From an uncultured Bacteroidales bacterium (GTDB lineage: Bacteria > Bacteroidota > Bacteroidia > Bacteroidales > Bacteroidaceae), in contig CADCLN010000028.1 of NCBI GenBank assembly GCA_902802265.1, forward strand, positions 1-38,810: DNA of 38,810 bases, given 5' to 3'. Positions 17,447 through 26,372 of the stretch are shown piece by piece (the stretch's first letter is position 1; every line of letters begins with the position of its first letter). The notes beneath the pieces were generated by a model. It did not search any database and had not been told where the DNA came from. It was given only the letters and a program-made list of their open reading frames with translations. The translations under genes and the position numbers were made by a program.

Positions 17447-17578
17447 AGTTCTCTCACTACCGTGGCATAGTTCTCCCACTGCGGTGGCACTGCATTGCTA
17501 CCGCAGCGATACTGCATTGTTACCGCAGTGGGAGAACTATGCCACCGCAACGGCAATGCAGTGCCACTGGAACCTGTT
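17447..17578 (+). repeat. 22-bp-period repeat array with a perfect 24-bp inverted repeat
   Basis: Six consecutive 22-bp blocks start at 17447, 17469, 17491, 17513, 17535 and 17557. Positions 9-13 of each block read YACYG or nearly so (CACTA, CACTG, TACCG, TACCG, CACCG, CACTG). Adjacent blocks pair up as near-identical copies (1 with 2, 3 with 4). In addition 17462-17485 is a perfect 24-base inverted repeat of 17522-17545, and 17484-17498 is a perfect 15-base inverted repeat of 17553-17567. The two long stems compete, so alternative RNA or cruciform folds are possible. There are no unique spacers, so it is not a CRISPR array. It starts 13 bp after the mtaB stop codon. Confidence 0.85.
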
Positions 17579-17731
17579 TGGACCCAATTTCCCTGAGGTG
17601 TACTGATTTAGGTTGACAGTTTATACTCTTAATTTCAATACTGGTTTACAAACCTTTTCCCTTAAGGTTTTTTCGAGGTAAAGTTGCACTAAATGGTTTT
17701 CTAACAGAAAATCAGAATAATAAGCCTCAAA

Positions 17732-17775
17732 AAGTTACATTAAAGTTACATCAAAGTTACACCAAAGTTACACCA
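17732..17775 (+). repeat. Four tandem 11-bp direct repeats (AAGTTACAYYA)
   Basis: Units at 17732-17742, 17743-17753, 17754-17764 and 17765-17775 read AAGTTACATTA, AAGTTACATCA, AAGTTACACCA and AAGTTACACCA. The 11-bp step is close to one helical turn, so all copies face the same side of the DNA. This could be a binding site for an oligomeric regulator, though a short minisatellite is equally possible. Confidence 0.85.
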
Positions 17776-17965
17776 TTTTGCCCGAAAAATAAAGATTTTC
17801 GTGCAAAACAAAAAAATTGTCCACAAAAACCTTTTGCTTCCCAAATACATTTGTTTGCAATAAAAGACAATACTTTTCCCATTCGCACAGATTTCGTGTT
17901 AACAAAAAAGGTAAGGTTTGCTAACAAAAGATTAACGTGAGTTCGGTATAAGTAACAAATCACGA

Positions 17966-18007
17966 GTAGTCCACACGCTGAGAAGCGCAGGACTACCCTC
18001 TGTTTTT
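17966..18007 (+). terminator. Tetraloop hairpin followed by U tract
   Basis: GTAGTCC (17966-17972) pairs with GGACTAC (17990-17996); inside, CGCT (17976-17979) pairs with AGCG (17984-17987) around a GAGA tetraloop (GNRA type). The run CCTCTGTTTTT ends at 18007. The form is that of an intrinsic terminator, yet no gene precedes it closely: mtaB ends 530 bp upstream. It may end a small RNA or read-through transcript, or act as a leader element. Confidence 0.6.
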
Positions 18008-18093
18008 GCCATCCTTTAACCGTCGGAAGGGAAAATAATGCGGTTTTATAGTTATTTAACAGAATTGTTAAGCAGAGATAAGATAAAAAAAAC

Positions 18094-18101
18094 TAATTTT
18101 G
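18094..18101 (+). promoter_or_regulatory. Candidate -7 element (TAATTTTG) for the FAS1-SusCD operon
   Basis: TAATTTTG matches TAnnTTTG and lies 68 bp upstream of the first FAS1 gene. A TTG at 18065-18067 is the nearest -33 candidate, but its spacing of 26 bp is longer than the usual 19-21. It would drive seven genes over 17 kb. Confidence 0.5.
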
Positions 18102-18169
18102 CGGCACTTTCAGAATTTAACCCAACAACCTATAACCGAGAGATTTTTGTATCTTACTAACTTATAATC

Positions 18170-21127
18170 ATGAGAAAAGTTTTTTATGGAGCCGTATTCT
18201 TCGGCACTTTGCTGGCGTGTTCTTCCTGCGAAAATACGTTCAAGGACGTGTATGGCGATGTGAACGAGGAATCTAAACCCGAATGGCTCGGGGGGAGCAT
18301 CTACTCCGAACTGCAGAACCCAGACGGCGAGAAGTTGACAGGGTCTTTCTCGAACTATCTGCGGCTGATTGACGACCTGGGCTATGCCGAGACGTTGAAC
18401 CGCACGGGTAGTAAAACGATTTTCCCTGCCAACGACGAGGCGTTTGCGCGTTTTTTTGCCCAAAACGACTGGGGCGTTTCGAGTTATGAGGAACTGACCT
18501 TTGCACAAAAGAAGTTGCTGCTGTATTCATCCATGCTGGACAATGCCCTGCTGGTGAATATGCTGGCAAACGCAAGTGCGGGCAGAGACATCACCGAGGG
18601 TGTTGCCCTGAAGCATCCGACGAACATCAGCGTGATTGACTCGATTGAATATATCGATCCTGCAAAGATGCCGAAAAACAACAAGTATTGGGACCAGTGG
18701 CGAAACGGAACCCAGGGCGTTTATGCCGTGAGGGACAACACGACGCCGATGATGGTGCATTTCACCCGCGAGCAAATGGTGAACAATGGCATCACGACGA
18801 CGGGCGAGGGATCGGACTTTGAAATCCTGACTGGCGAAAAATATAATGTGGAAGAAAATAATGTGTATATCTTCGACAACAAGGTTATCAAGGCTGACGT
18901 GACGTGCCTCAACGGCTACATCCATCAGGTGCAGAACGTGATGATGCAGCCTGGGAATCTGGCTCAGGTGATTGCCAAGCAGGGAAACACGAAGTATTTC
19001 AGCCATATCCTGGACTATTACGCCATGCCGTATCTGGATGCAGTGGTCACACGAAATTATAATGACTGGGTGCAGCAGAACCAGGAGGAGGCTGCAAAAT
19101 ATGGCTATGCACAGCACGACTCGGTGATGCAGGTGCGATACCTGAGTTCACGCTCACAGAATGCGCCCCTGGTGACTGACCCTAACGGGGCAAGCAAGGC
19201 GACGACAGAGGTGTTGCGCTTTGACCCAGGCTGGAACCAGTATTACCCCAGTTCCGCCTATAATCTGGGCGGCGACCAGACGCAGATTTCAGACATGGCG
19301 GCGATATTTGTGCCAACGGACGAGGCTTTCGAGAAGTATTTCCTGAAGGGCGGCGCGGGCGAATATATCATCGAAGTGTATGGCAAGAAACCGAACACAA
19401 AGGAGAACCTGATGGAAAACCTGGACACGCTGTTCGCCGCTCGTCCGCAGATTCTGACGGCGTTTGTGCGCAACCTGCAGCAGGCTTCGTTTGTCAGCAC
19501 CGTGCCCAGCAAGTTTGAGTCAATCATTAACGACGCCAGCGAAAACCTGGGCATGAACAAGACGAAGTTGCAGGTGAGGGAAGATGGCAAGTATGACATC
19601 AAGATTGCCAACAACGGTGTGGTTTACAAACTGAATCAGATGATTGCTCCGGACGAATACAGCGCAGTGCTGGCTCCGTCTTCCACATACAAGGATATGT
19701 TGACGATGAACTGGGCGGTGCAGGACTGGCATTCTTCTTCGACAACAAGTTACCTGTCGTTGGACTTCAAATACTTCCTGCTGGCCATGAAGGCTAACTA
19801 TGCGTTCTTCATCCCCGACGACCAGGCGTTTGACTGCTATTACTTAGACCCCACCACGCTGGGCCATGCTCAACCCGAAATGCTGCATATCTATTATGAC
19901 ACGGAAAAGAAGGGTGAGCCGAAGATTCAGGCAGAGTCGTTCAGTTATGACGTGAAGACGCAGACCGTTGGCGAGCGTCTGAGCACGGTGGAAATCGGCA
20001 ATGTGTCGGCACCGAATCCGCGCATCAAGTCGGCGTTGACGGATATCCTGAATTACCACACGGTGGTGCTGACTCATGGAGACACCATCGGCATCACGAA
20101 TAAGAATCATTATTACAAGACAAAGCATGGTGCCGAACTGTATATTGACTACGGGTCAAACCCCAGGCAGAAGATGGAAATCAAGAGCGGTGCCGCCCTG
20201 GACAACGGACTGCCTGCTGCCAACATGTATGGTGCAGATGCGGGCAAGGCTTCTTATTTCAGCCAGGCTAACGGTACGGCTTACCGCATTGACCACATCA
20301 TCCAGCCTACCATCCGCAGTGTGTCGGAGGTGCTGCGCACCACTCCGCGCTTCTCGGCTTTCCACGAGGCTTGCGGCGGTTTTGCCAACGCCGAACTGAT
20401 GAGCTGGATTGGGTTTTCTGACCAGGAGGATGAGTTCCACCGCACAGAACAGGATCAGTATCTCATTTTCAGTCAGCAGGATGGCGACTACAGTTCGCTG
20501 GATGCTGTGGATGGCAACGTCAGAATGTTCAATACATATAATTATACGCTGTATGCTCCAAACAACGAGGCAATGGAAAAGGCTTATGCTGCAGGATTGC
20601 CCAGCTGGGAGGACATCTTGGGTGTGTTTGAGAAACATGCCGAGCAGTTCCCCGACAGTTGTCCTGAGCCTTACGCCACGGTGCTGAAGGCTAAGGTGAC
20701 GGCGTTGAAGAATTTCTGCCGCTATCATTTCCAGAACATTTCGCTGTATGCAGACAACACGGTGGAAGGAGGCACGTACCAGAGCCTCTACACCAATAAT
20801 TATGGTTTGGCTCAGGAGTACAAGGTTTCGGGTGGCAGCGGTGTCATCACCGTAAGGGATGCTGCGGGTGTGGATCATCACATCGATGCCAATGATGCCA
20901 GCAAGATGACAAATGTGATGACTCGCGACTACTGGCTGAACACCGACCGCAAGACGGCCACGTCGATTGCCACGTCGTCGTTCTGTGCCGTGCACGAAGT
21001 GACGGAGCCTTTCTACTCTGCGAAGTCGAAGCGGTATGATGCTGCGTGGGCTGAGAACGACATTACTCAGGACAGTGACTGGTCGGCTGCGAAAAGACGT
21101 GTGGCTGCCAAGAGAACAAGACATTAA
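18170..21127 (+). CDS. Surface lipoprotein with four FAS1 (fasciclin)-like modules
   Basis: A 985-residue predicted lipoprotein; the signal peptide ends in LLAC (lipidated Cys17). Four copies of the FAS1 strand motif are seen: TIFPANDEAF (83-92), AIFVPTDEAF (378-387), AFFIPDDQAF (545-554) and YTLYAPNNEAM (792-802). Each module ends with the FAS1-type closing strand, such as GYIHQVQNVMM (249-259), NNGVVYKLNQMI (481-492) and NGTAYRIDHII (701-711). The modules are longer and more divergent than animal fasciclin domains. FAS1 domains mediate adhesion in many organisms; in Bacteroidota they accompany SusC/SusD pairs, but the ligand is unknown. First gene of the operon, 20 bp before susC. The C terminus is basic (KRRVAAKRTRH). 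Confidence 0.85.
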   Translation: MRKVFYGAVFFGTLLACSSCENTFKDVYGDVNEESKPEWLGGSIYSELQNPDGEKLTGSFSNYLRLIDDLGYAETLNRTGSKTIFPANDEAFARFFAQNDWGVSSYEELTFAQKKLLLYSSMLDNALLVNMLANASAGRDITEGVALKHPTNISVIDSIEYIDPAKMPKNNKYWDQWRNGTQGVYAVRDNTTPMMVHFTREQMVNNGITTTGEGSDFEILTGEKYNVEENNVYIFDNKVIKADVTCLNGYIHQVQNVMMQPGNLAQVIAKQGNTKYFSHILDYYAMPYLDAVVTRNYNDWVQQNQEEAAKYGYAQHDSVMQVRYLSSRSQNAPLVTDPNGASKATTEVLRFDPGWNQYYPSSAYNLGGDQTQISDMAAIFVPTDEAFEKYFLKGGAGEYIIEVYGKKPNTKENLMENLDTLFAARPQILTAFVRNLQQASFVSTVPSKFESIINDASENLGMNKTKLQVREDGKYDIKIANNGVVYKLNQMIAPDEYSAVLAPSSTYKDMLTMNWAVQDWHSSSTTSYLSLDFKYFLLAMKANYAFFIPDDQAFDCYYLDPTTLGHAQPEMLHIYYDTEKKGEPKIQAESFSYDVKTQTVGERLSTVEIGNVSAPNPRIKSALTDILNYHTVVLTHGDTIGITNKNHYYKTKHGAELYIDYGSNPRQKMEIKSGAALDNGLPAANMYGADAGKASYFSQANGTAYRIDHIIQPTIRSVSEVLRTTPRFSAFHEACGGFANAELMSWIGFSDQEDEFHRTEQDQYLIFSQQDGDYSSLDAVDGNVRMFNTYNYTLYAPNNEAMEKAYAAGLPSWEDILGVFEKHAEQFPDSCPEPYATVLKAKVTALKNFCRYHFQNISLYADNTVEGGTYQSLYTNNYGLAQEYKVSGGSGVITVRDAAGVDHHIDANDASKMTNVMTRDYWLNTDRKTATSIATSSFCAVHEVTEPFYSAKSKRYDAAWAENDITQDSDWSAAKRRVAAKRTRH

Positions 21128-21147
21128 CCTTCAAACAAACTTTCACT

Positions 21148-24100
21148 ATGAATAATAATATAATAAGTATAGGCAAAAACAGAATCGGTGCCCTACTCTC
21201 AGCAATGCTGTTGTGCCTGTTCCCTATGGTTACAATGGCTCAGGGGACACGCATTTCGGGAACTGTCGAGGATGACATGGGCCCTGTGATGATGGCAAAC
21301 GTGGTGGAACGGGATAACAACAACCGTATCATCAATGCCACAACGACCGACTTTAACGGTAACTTTGCTCTGGCTATCAAAAGTACAAAGAACAGGCTGG
21401 TGGTTTCTTATGTGGGCAACAAGACACACTCTGAGGTCATTGGCAACAAGAAGGTTTTCAAGATTTTCATGGAATCGGAAACCCAACTGCAGGAGGTTGT
21501 GGTAAAGGCCGAGAAGAAGTCAAGCGTGGGCGGACTGAATATCCCTGTCAGGGAGATGACGGTGGCTACGCAGACTTTCAACATGGAAGATGTGGAGGGT
21601 CTGTCGTTCACCAGTGCCGACGAGGCTTTGCAGGGTGAAATTGCGGGTCTTGACATTGTGGCCAATTCGGGTAATCTGGGTGCCGGCACTCAGATGCGTC
21701 TGCGTGGTGTGACGACCATCAACGGCGATGCGAACCCGCTGATTGTGGTGGATGACAAGATTTTCGACAACCCTGATGAGAATTTCGACTTCCAGAGTGC
21801 CACGGAGGAACAGTATGCGTCGCTGCTGTCTGTGAATGTGGACGATATTGCAAAGATTGACGTACTGAAGGATGCTGCTGCCACAGCTGTGTGGGGTGCT
21901 TACGGTGCGAATGGTGTGATTCAGATTACAACCAAGCGTGGTATTCGTGGCAAGACGAAGGTGGCTTTCTCGTATAAGTTTACAGGTACGTGGATGCCGA
22001 AGGGCTACAACTTGCTGAACGGTGACGACTACACCATGATGCTGAAGGAAGAGTTTTATAATCCAAGTCAGAGCAGTACGGCAACAGCTAACATGGCTGA
22101 GTTGAATTATGACCGGTCGTGGGCTGATTTTGAAAACTGGAACAACAACACAGACTGGGTGAAGGAGGTTTCAGATTTTGGTAAGTTGCAGAATTTCAAT
22201 CTGAACATTACGGGTGGTGGTGAAAAGGCTCGTTTCCGTATTTCGGGTAGCTATGACCACCAGACGGGTTCTATCATCCAGCAGAAATTGAATCGTCTAA
22301 CGACAAGATTGGTGCTGGACTATGATGTGAGTGACCGTATTCGTTTCTCGACGAACTTTGCCTTGACTTACACAAATAATGACAAGAATTACAGCGACTT
22401 GTTGGCTATTGCTCAGCAGCAGGCTCCGAACATGGCTGTGTATCGGCAGAATGCGGATGGTTCAGATACGGACGAGTATTACAAGATGAATCCGAGCGGC
22501 AATCCGTATGCTGGCAATTATTCTTCCAACAATTTGTCGGGATTGCTGCGACTGGGTAACCCTGTTGCCATTGCCCACCAGGCTTGGAAGAAGGAATCGA
22601 CTTATCGTATTACTCCCGACTTCACGCTGAGGTATGAGTTGTTGGGCAAGGATGCTGACAGCCACCGACTGACACTGTCGGCCAACGTGGATTTCGATAT
22701 CTATGCCAACAGTTCGCCGACATGGTATCCTGCCGACTTGACAGCTGGTTCAAATGCTGGTAATGGATGGGAAAGCAACATGTATAATGCAAGCACCAGT
22801 TCGGAGAGTAACCGCTTCAAGATTGGTGCTGAGGGAAAGCTGACGTTTACTCCGCATTTCAACAATGAAAACTGGTCGGCAATGGCAATGTTGCGCTATC
22901 AGATGCACACATCGAAGAGTAACAGCCAGGCGGTGAAGATTTACAATCTGCCTCCCCATATTGTTTCGACAACGGCTGAGGGTGGAAATGCTGACATGGC
23001 AAGTGCTACCAGCCGGTCGGCTGACGAGAATATTCTGTTCAATGCTCATGCTTCGTACAAGAGTATCTACAGTTTAGGTTTCAGTATGCGTCTGGATGGT
23101 AACTCCAAGTTTGGCCCTTCACACAAATGGGCTGCTTTCCCAGGTATTTCGGGACGTTGGAATCTGATCGACGAGAAGTTTATCCGCAGTTGGATGCCAG
23201 AAGTGGTTTCAATGCTGGCTCTGCGTCTGAGTTATGGTATCAACGGACGTGCTCCTTCAACGGATTACCTTTATTATAATAAGTATAACACAAGTGCCGG
23301 TTTCTACGGAAGAGGTAGCAGTCAGGCTGCCTATGCTACTGTGGACGGCATGAAGCTGGATGACCTCCGCTGGGAGAAGACGACTTCTATCAACATCGGT
23401 GGTAACTTGAATTTCTTTGAGGACAGGTTGACCATTGACTTTGACTATTATCGCAAGAATACGTCTGACTTGCTGATGACGGATGTGAAGATTCCGACTT
23501 CGACGGGCTACAGTGCTTTGTCCTGGTATAATGCCGGCAAGATGACCAACGATGGTTGGGAACTGAATGTCAGCGGCAGGGACTTCGTGAAGGTTGGCAA
23601 GGATTTCTCCATCAGTGCGAACTTCAACATTGCACAGAATGTGAACAACATCAAGGAGATGGACGAAAGGGTGCTGAGTGCCATCAACTCTAATTGGGCG
23701 GCTGACAGCAGGGGTACTTACCTGAACCGCATCCAGGAGGGCAATCCGCTGGGTTCCATCTATGGCTTGCGCTATAAAGGTGTTTACCAGTATAGCTATT
23801 CTTATCTGGAGAATTACCGCAAGGAGAATAATCTTTCAACAGAGGAATATCGTGCCTGGATCAACGACCAGCTGGATGCAGGCAAGACCTTCCCTGTAGC
23901 TGTGGACGATAAAGGTCATGTGCTGATGACGAATCAGGGTACTCCTCAGCGAATGGTTTACAATTATGAGAATGGTTCGCCAACGTATCAGTTCAATGGC
24001 GGTGATGCCATTTATGAGGATATCAACAATGACGGACAGATTAATGCACTCGACGTGGTTTACCTGGGTAATGCCATGCCAAAAATTAACGGTGGTTTCA

Positions 24101-24567
24101 GCCTTACGTTCAAGTATAAGAGTTGGAAACTGATTGCTCGTTTCAACTACCGTGTGGGCAACAAGATTGTGAATGCGGCTCGCATGAATTTGGAGAATAT
24201 GTACACCACGAACAATCAGACTACGACGGTGAATTATCGTTGGCGTAAGGACGGTGACTCCACCCCTATTCCACGTGCACTGTATGGCCAGGGTTACAAC
24301 TGGCAGGGTTCAAGCCGATACGTGGAGGATGGTTCATTCTTGCGTTTCCAGAACCTACAGCTTTCTTATTCTTTCCCACAGAAAAAGTTAAAGAAGTTAG
24401 GCATCAGTACGCTGGCTCTTTATTTCTCAATGAACAATTTGTATTGCTGGACGAAGTACAGCGGTGTTGACCCAGAAGTGTCCATTGGTGGATGGGGTGT
24501 TGCGGTAGATAATTCGAAAACGCCTCGCTCCAAGCAGTTTACAGCTTCTTTAAATATCGGATTCTAA
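21148..24567 (+). CDS. SusC/RagA-type TonB-dependent transporter (first)
   Basis: A 1139-residue outer-membrane importer. After the signal peptide (about 1-32, ending VTMAQ) comes a carboxypeptidase-regulatory-like beta domain (TRISGTVEDD..TTDFNGNFALAI), then a TonB-box-like LQEVVVKAEKK, the plug (LRGVTTINGDANPLIVVDD, VLKDAAATAVWGAYGANGVIQITTKRG) and a 22-strand-type barrel ending in SLNIGF, with the C-terminal aromatic residue typical of outer-membrane barrels. There is no N-terminal secretin/TonB signalling domain, so it should not signal directly to an anti-sigma factor. With the SusD encoded 15 bp downstream it should form a lidded importer. Substrate unknown. Confidence 0.96.
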   Translation: MNNNIISIGKNRIGALLSAMLLCLFPMVTMAQGTRISGTVEDDMGPVMMANVVERDNNNRIINATTTDFNGNFALAIKSTKNRLVVSYVGNKTHSEVIGNKKVFKIFMESETQLQEVVVKAEKKSSVGGLNIPVREMTVATQTFNMEDVEGLSFTSADEALQGEIAGLDIVANSGNLGAGTQMRLRGVTTINGDANPLIVVDDKIFDNPDENFDFQSATEEQYASLLSVNVDDIAKIDVLKDAAATAVWGAYGANGVIQITTKRGIRGKTKVAFSYKFTGTWMPKGYNLLNGDDYTMMLKEEFYNPSQSSTATANMAELNYDRSWADFENWNNNTDWVKEVSDFGKLQNFNLNITGGGEKARFRISGSYDHQTGSIIQQKLNRLTTRLVLDYDVSDRIRFSTNFALTYTNNDKNYSDLLAIAQQQAPNMAVYRQNADGSDTDEYYKMNPSGNPYAGNYSSNNLSGLLRLGNPVAIAHQAWKKESTYRITPDFTLRYELLGKDADSHRLTLSANVDFDIYANSSPTWYPADLTAGSNAGNGWESNMYNASTSSESNRFKIGAEGKLTFTPHFNNENWSAMAMLRYQMHTSKSNSQAVKIYNLPPHIVSTTAEGGNADMASATSRSADENILFNAHASYKSIYSLGFSMRLDGNSKFGPSHKWAAFPGISGRWNLIDEKFIRSWMPEVVSMLALRLSYGINGRAPSTDYLYYNKYNTSAGFYGRGSSQAAYATVDGMKLDDLRWEKTTSINIGGNLNFFEDRLTIDFDYYRKNTSDLLMTDVKIPTSTGYSALSWYNAGKMTNDGWELNVSGRDFVKVGKDFSISANFNIAQNVNNIKEMDERVLSAINSNWAADSRGTYLNRIQEGNPLGSIYGLRYKGVYQYSYSYLENYRKENNLSTEEYRAWINDQLDAGKTFPVAVDDKGHVLMTNQGTPQRMVYNYENGSPTYQFNGGDAIYEDINNDGQINALDVVYLGNAMPKINGGFSLTFKYKSWKLIARFNYRVGNKIVNAARMNLENMYTTNNQTTTVNYRWRKDGDSTPIPRALYGQGYNWQGSSRYVEDGSFLRFQNLQLSYSFPQKKLKKLGISTLALYFSMNNLYCWTKYSGVDPEVSIGGWGVAVDNSKTPRSKQFTASLNIGF

Positions 24568-24582
24568 AAAACAGTCTATCAC

Positions 24583-26352
24583 ATGAAAAAATATATTTAT
24601 TTTATCCTTTCAAGTCTTCTTGCTGTATCGTGTGTGGATACGGCCTTGCTCCCAGACGATAAGACTGTGGATGAAGATTTCTGGAAGACGAAGTCAGATG
24701 TGTCACTGATGGTGAATGGTGCATACGCTCAGATGCTGAACAGAGATTTGCTGACAGACTTGATTGTCTGGGGCGATTTCCGCAGTGACGAACTTGTGCA
24801 GTCTTCGGGCATACTGAGTGGCAGTGTGTTTGAAGCTTTGCGACAGATTGGCACGGCAAACATTGAGACAACCAACACTTATACAAACTGGCAGCCGTTC
24901 TACTCGGTCATCAATTATTGCAATATTGTGATTATGAAGGCTGGTGATGTGATGGGTGTTGACCCGAATTACACAGAGGGTGACTATCAGAATGACATTG
25001 CCCAAATGAAAACTTTGCGTGCGCTTTGCTATTTCTACCTGGTTCGTAATTTCCGCGATGTTCCGTATATTACAACGGGGTATATGCAGAACAGCCAGGA
25101 AATGAATGTTCCTCAGACGGCTCCCGAAACGGTGTTGAATGCTTGCATTGCTGACCTGAAGGAGGCTGCAAACCACATTGTTGACCCCACGGCATACAGT
25201 GACTGGAAGGCAAAGGGCTGGCTGAACCGCAATGCGGTATATGCATTGCTGGCTGACATTTATCTGTGGAAGGCTTCGGTCCATCACAATGATGCCAACT
25301 ATAATGCTGCAGCTGATTATCAGCAGTGTGTTGATTATTGCAACCTGGTGATTGACTCAAAGAATGCTGCCCACCGTTATGGACCCATGGAGATTGTGGA
25401 TGAAACAAACCTCTACCCCGCAATGGCGAAGTATGGCAATGACTACAACGATTTGTTCATTGACCAGAACGGCGAGGAGAGTATTTTTGAATTGCAATAT
25501 GACGGTACAAATAACAGCAATGCTGCGCTGTGCAGTATGTTGTACAAGTATGGTGGCAATACTGCCAACTATGGTTATCTGAAGGCTCCACAGATGTTTG
25601 GCATCAGCGGAACCACGAACAATGTGTTCCCTCAGCAGTATGACGGCCGGAAAATCAAGTTCATCTTTAGTGCAAACAACAATGAGGCCTTGGAGCAGTA
25701 TGATGTAAGGAAGATGATTGTCTCGAACAATTCGCTGTCATACGGTGCTCCGACAAGTACAGGACAGAGTAGGCAAAGTGACCGCAGCAACACGCGATTT
25801 GCCCAGAACTATATCGTTTACCGCTTGACGGATGTCATGCTGATGAAGGCTGAAGCAATGGGGCAACTTGCCAACGGCGATGAGGATATCATGCTGAGAC
25901 AGGCTTTCAACATCGTAAAGGCTATCAATGACCGTGCACATCCCGAAGGGCTTTATTCTGATACGCTGCGTTTTGCTACGACCAAGAGCGTGCAAGGTAC
26001 TGCCGTAAACACGAAGGCTGGTTTTGAGGAACTGGTACTGGAAGAGCGTTTGCGCGAACTTTGCTTCGAGGGCAAGCGCTGGTATGACTTGCTTCGCTAT
26101 AATTACCGTCACACTGAAGGTGTAAATTATAACACCATCCTGGCAGACTTGGGTGGAAACTACCCTGTGAATTTCCGCCCGATGCTCACGCTGATGGCAA
26201 GAAAGATTGAGTCGCCCGACGGTCTGATTTCAAAGATGCCGACTGAACCTTATCTGTATATGCCTATCAGAGAGGGTGAAATGGACGTGAATCCTGAACT
26301 GAAGCAGAATCCTGTGTATAGTTCTTCTGACAAATGGGAAAAGAATTATTAA
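24583..26352 (+). CDS. SusD/RagB-type surface lipoprotein (first)
   Basis: A 589-residue SusD-family ligand-binding lid for the SusC at 21148. The lipobox ends LAVSC (Cys17). The N-terminal region has the family pattern (DDKTVDEDFWKTKSDVSLMVNGAYAQM), the helical TPR-like scaffold includes MKTLRALCYFYLVRNFRDVPYIT and LNRNAVYALLADIYLWKA, and the C-terminal SusD motif is ELVLEERLRELCFEGKRWYDLLRY. The end reads like a complete protein (VYSSSDKWEKNY). It presumably acts on the cell surface and closes over the SusC barrel. Confidence 0.96.
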   Translation: MKKYIYFILSSLLAVSCVDTALLPDDKTVDEDFWKTKSDVSLMVNGAYAQMLNRDLLTDLIVWGDFRSDELVQSSGILSGSVFEALRQIGTANIETTNTYTNWQPFYSVINYCNIVIMKAGDVMGVDPNYTEGDYQNDIAQMKTLRALCYFYLVRNFRDVPYITTGYMQNSQEMNVPQTAPETVLNACIADLKEAANHIVDPTAYSDWKAKGWLNRNAVYALLADIYLWKASVHHNDANYNAAADYQQCVDYCNLVIDSKNAAHRYGPMEIVDETNLYPAMAKYGNDYNDLFIDQNGEESIFELQYDGTNNSNAALCSMLYKYGGNTANYGYLKAPQMFGISGTTNNVFPQQYDGRKIKFIFSANNNEALEQYDVRKMIVSNNSLSYGAPTSTGQSRQSDRSNTRFAQNYIVYRLTDVMLMKAEAMGQLANGDEDIMLRQAFNIVKAINDRAHPEGLYSDTLRFATTKSVQGTAVNTKAGFEELVLEERLRELCFEGKRWYDLLRYNYRHTEGVNYNTILADLGGNYPVNFRPMLTLMARKIESPDGLISKMPTEPYLYMPIREGEMDVNPELKQNPVYSSSDKWEKNY

Positions 26353-26372
26353 GAGAAAGGAGTAAGAAAAAT

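Larger units (their letters stand above)
17435..18169 (+). other. 735-bp non-coding, repeat-rich region upstream of the FAS1-SusCD operon
   Basis: No credible gene is seen; a 68-residue minus-strand frame at 17757-17963 has no recognisable features. The first 145 bp hold a 22-bp-period array. The rest is A/T-rich and contains four 11-bp direct repeats, a tetraloop hairpin with U tract and a -7 promoter element, each listed separately. Confidence 0.8.

Noticed and set aside
17447-17578. CRISPR array
   Set aside because: The 22-bp period is filled by repeat sequence with no unique spacers, repeats are imperfect, and no cas genes are nearby.
17757-17963. 68-residue minus-strand open frame in the non-coding region
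   Set aside because: No homology, no ribosome site or promoter, and A/T-rich composition typical of a chance frame.
17600-18169. Replication origin
   Set aside because: Only one DnaA-box-like nonamer (TTGTCCACA) was found and the skew switch reverses again within 16 kb; no origin-linked genes are present. Kept only as a low-interest skew observation.
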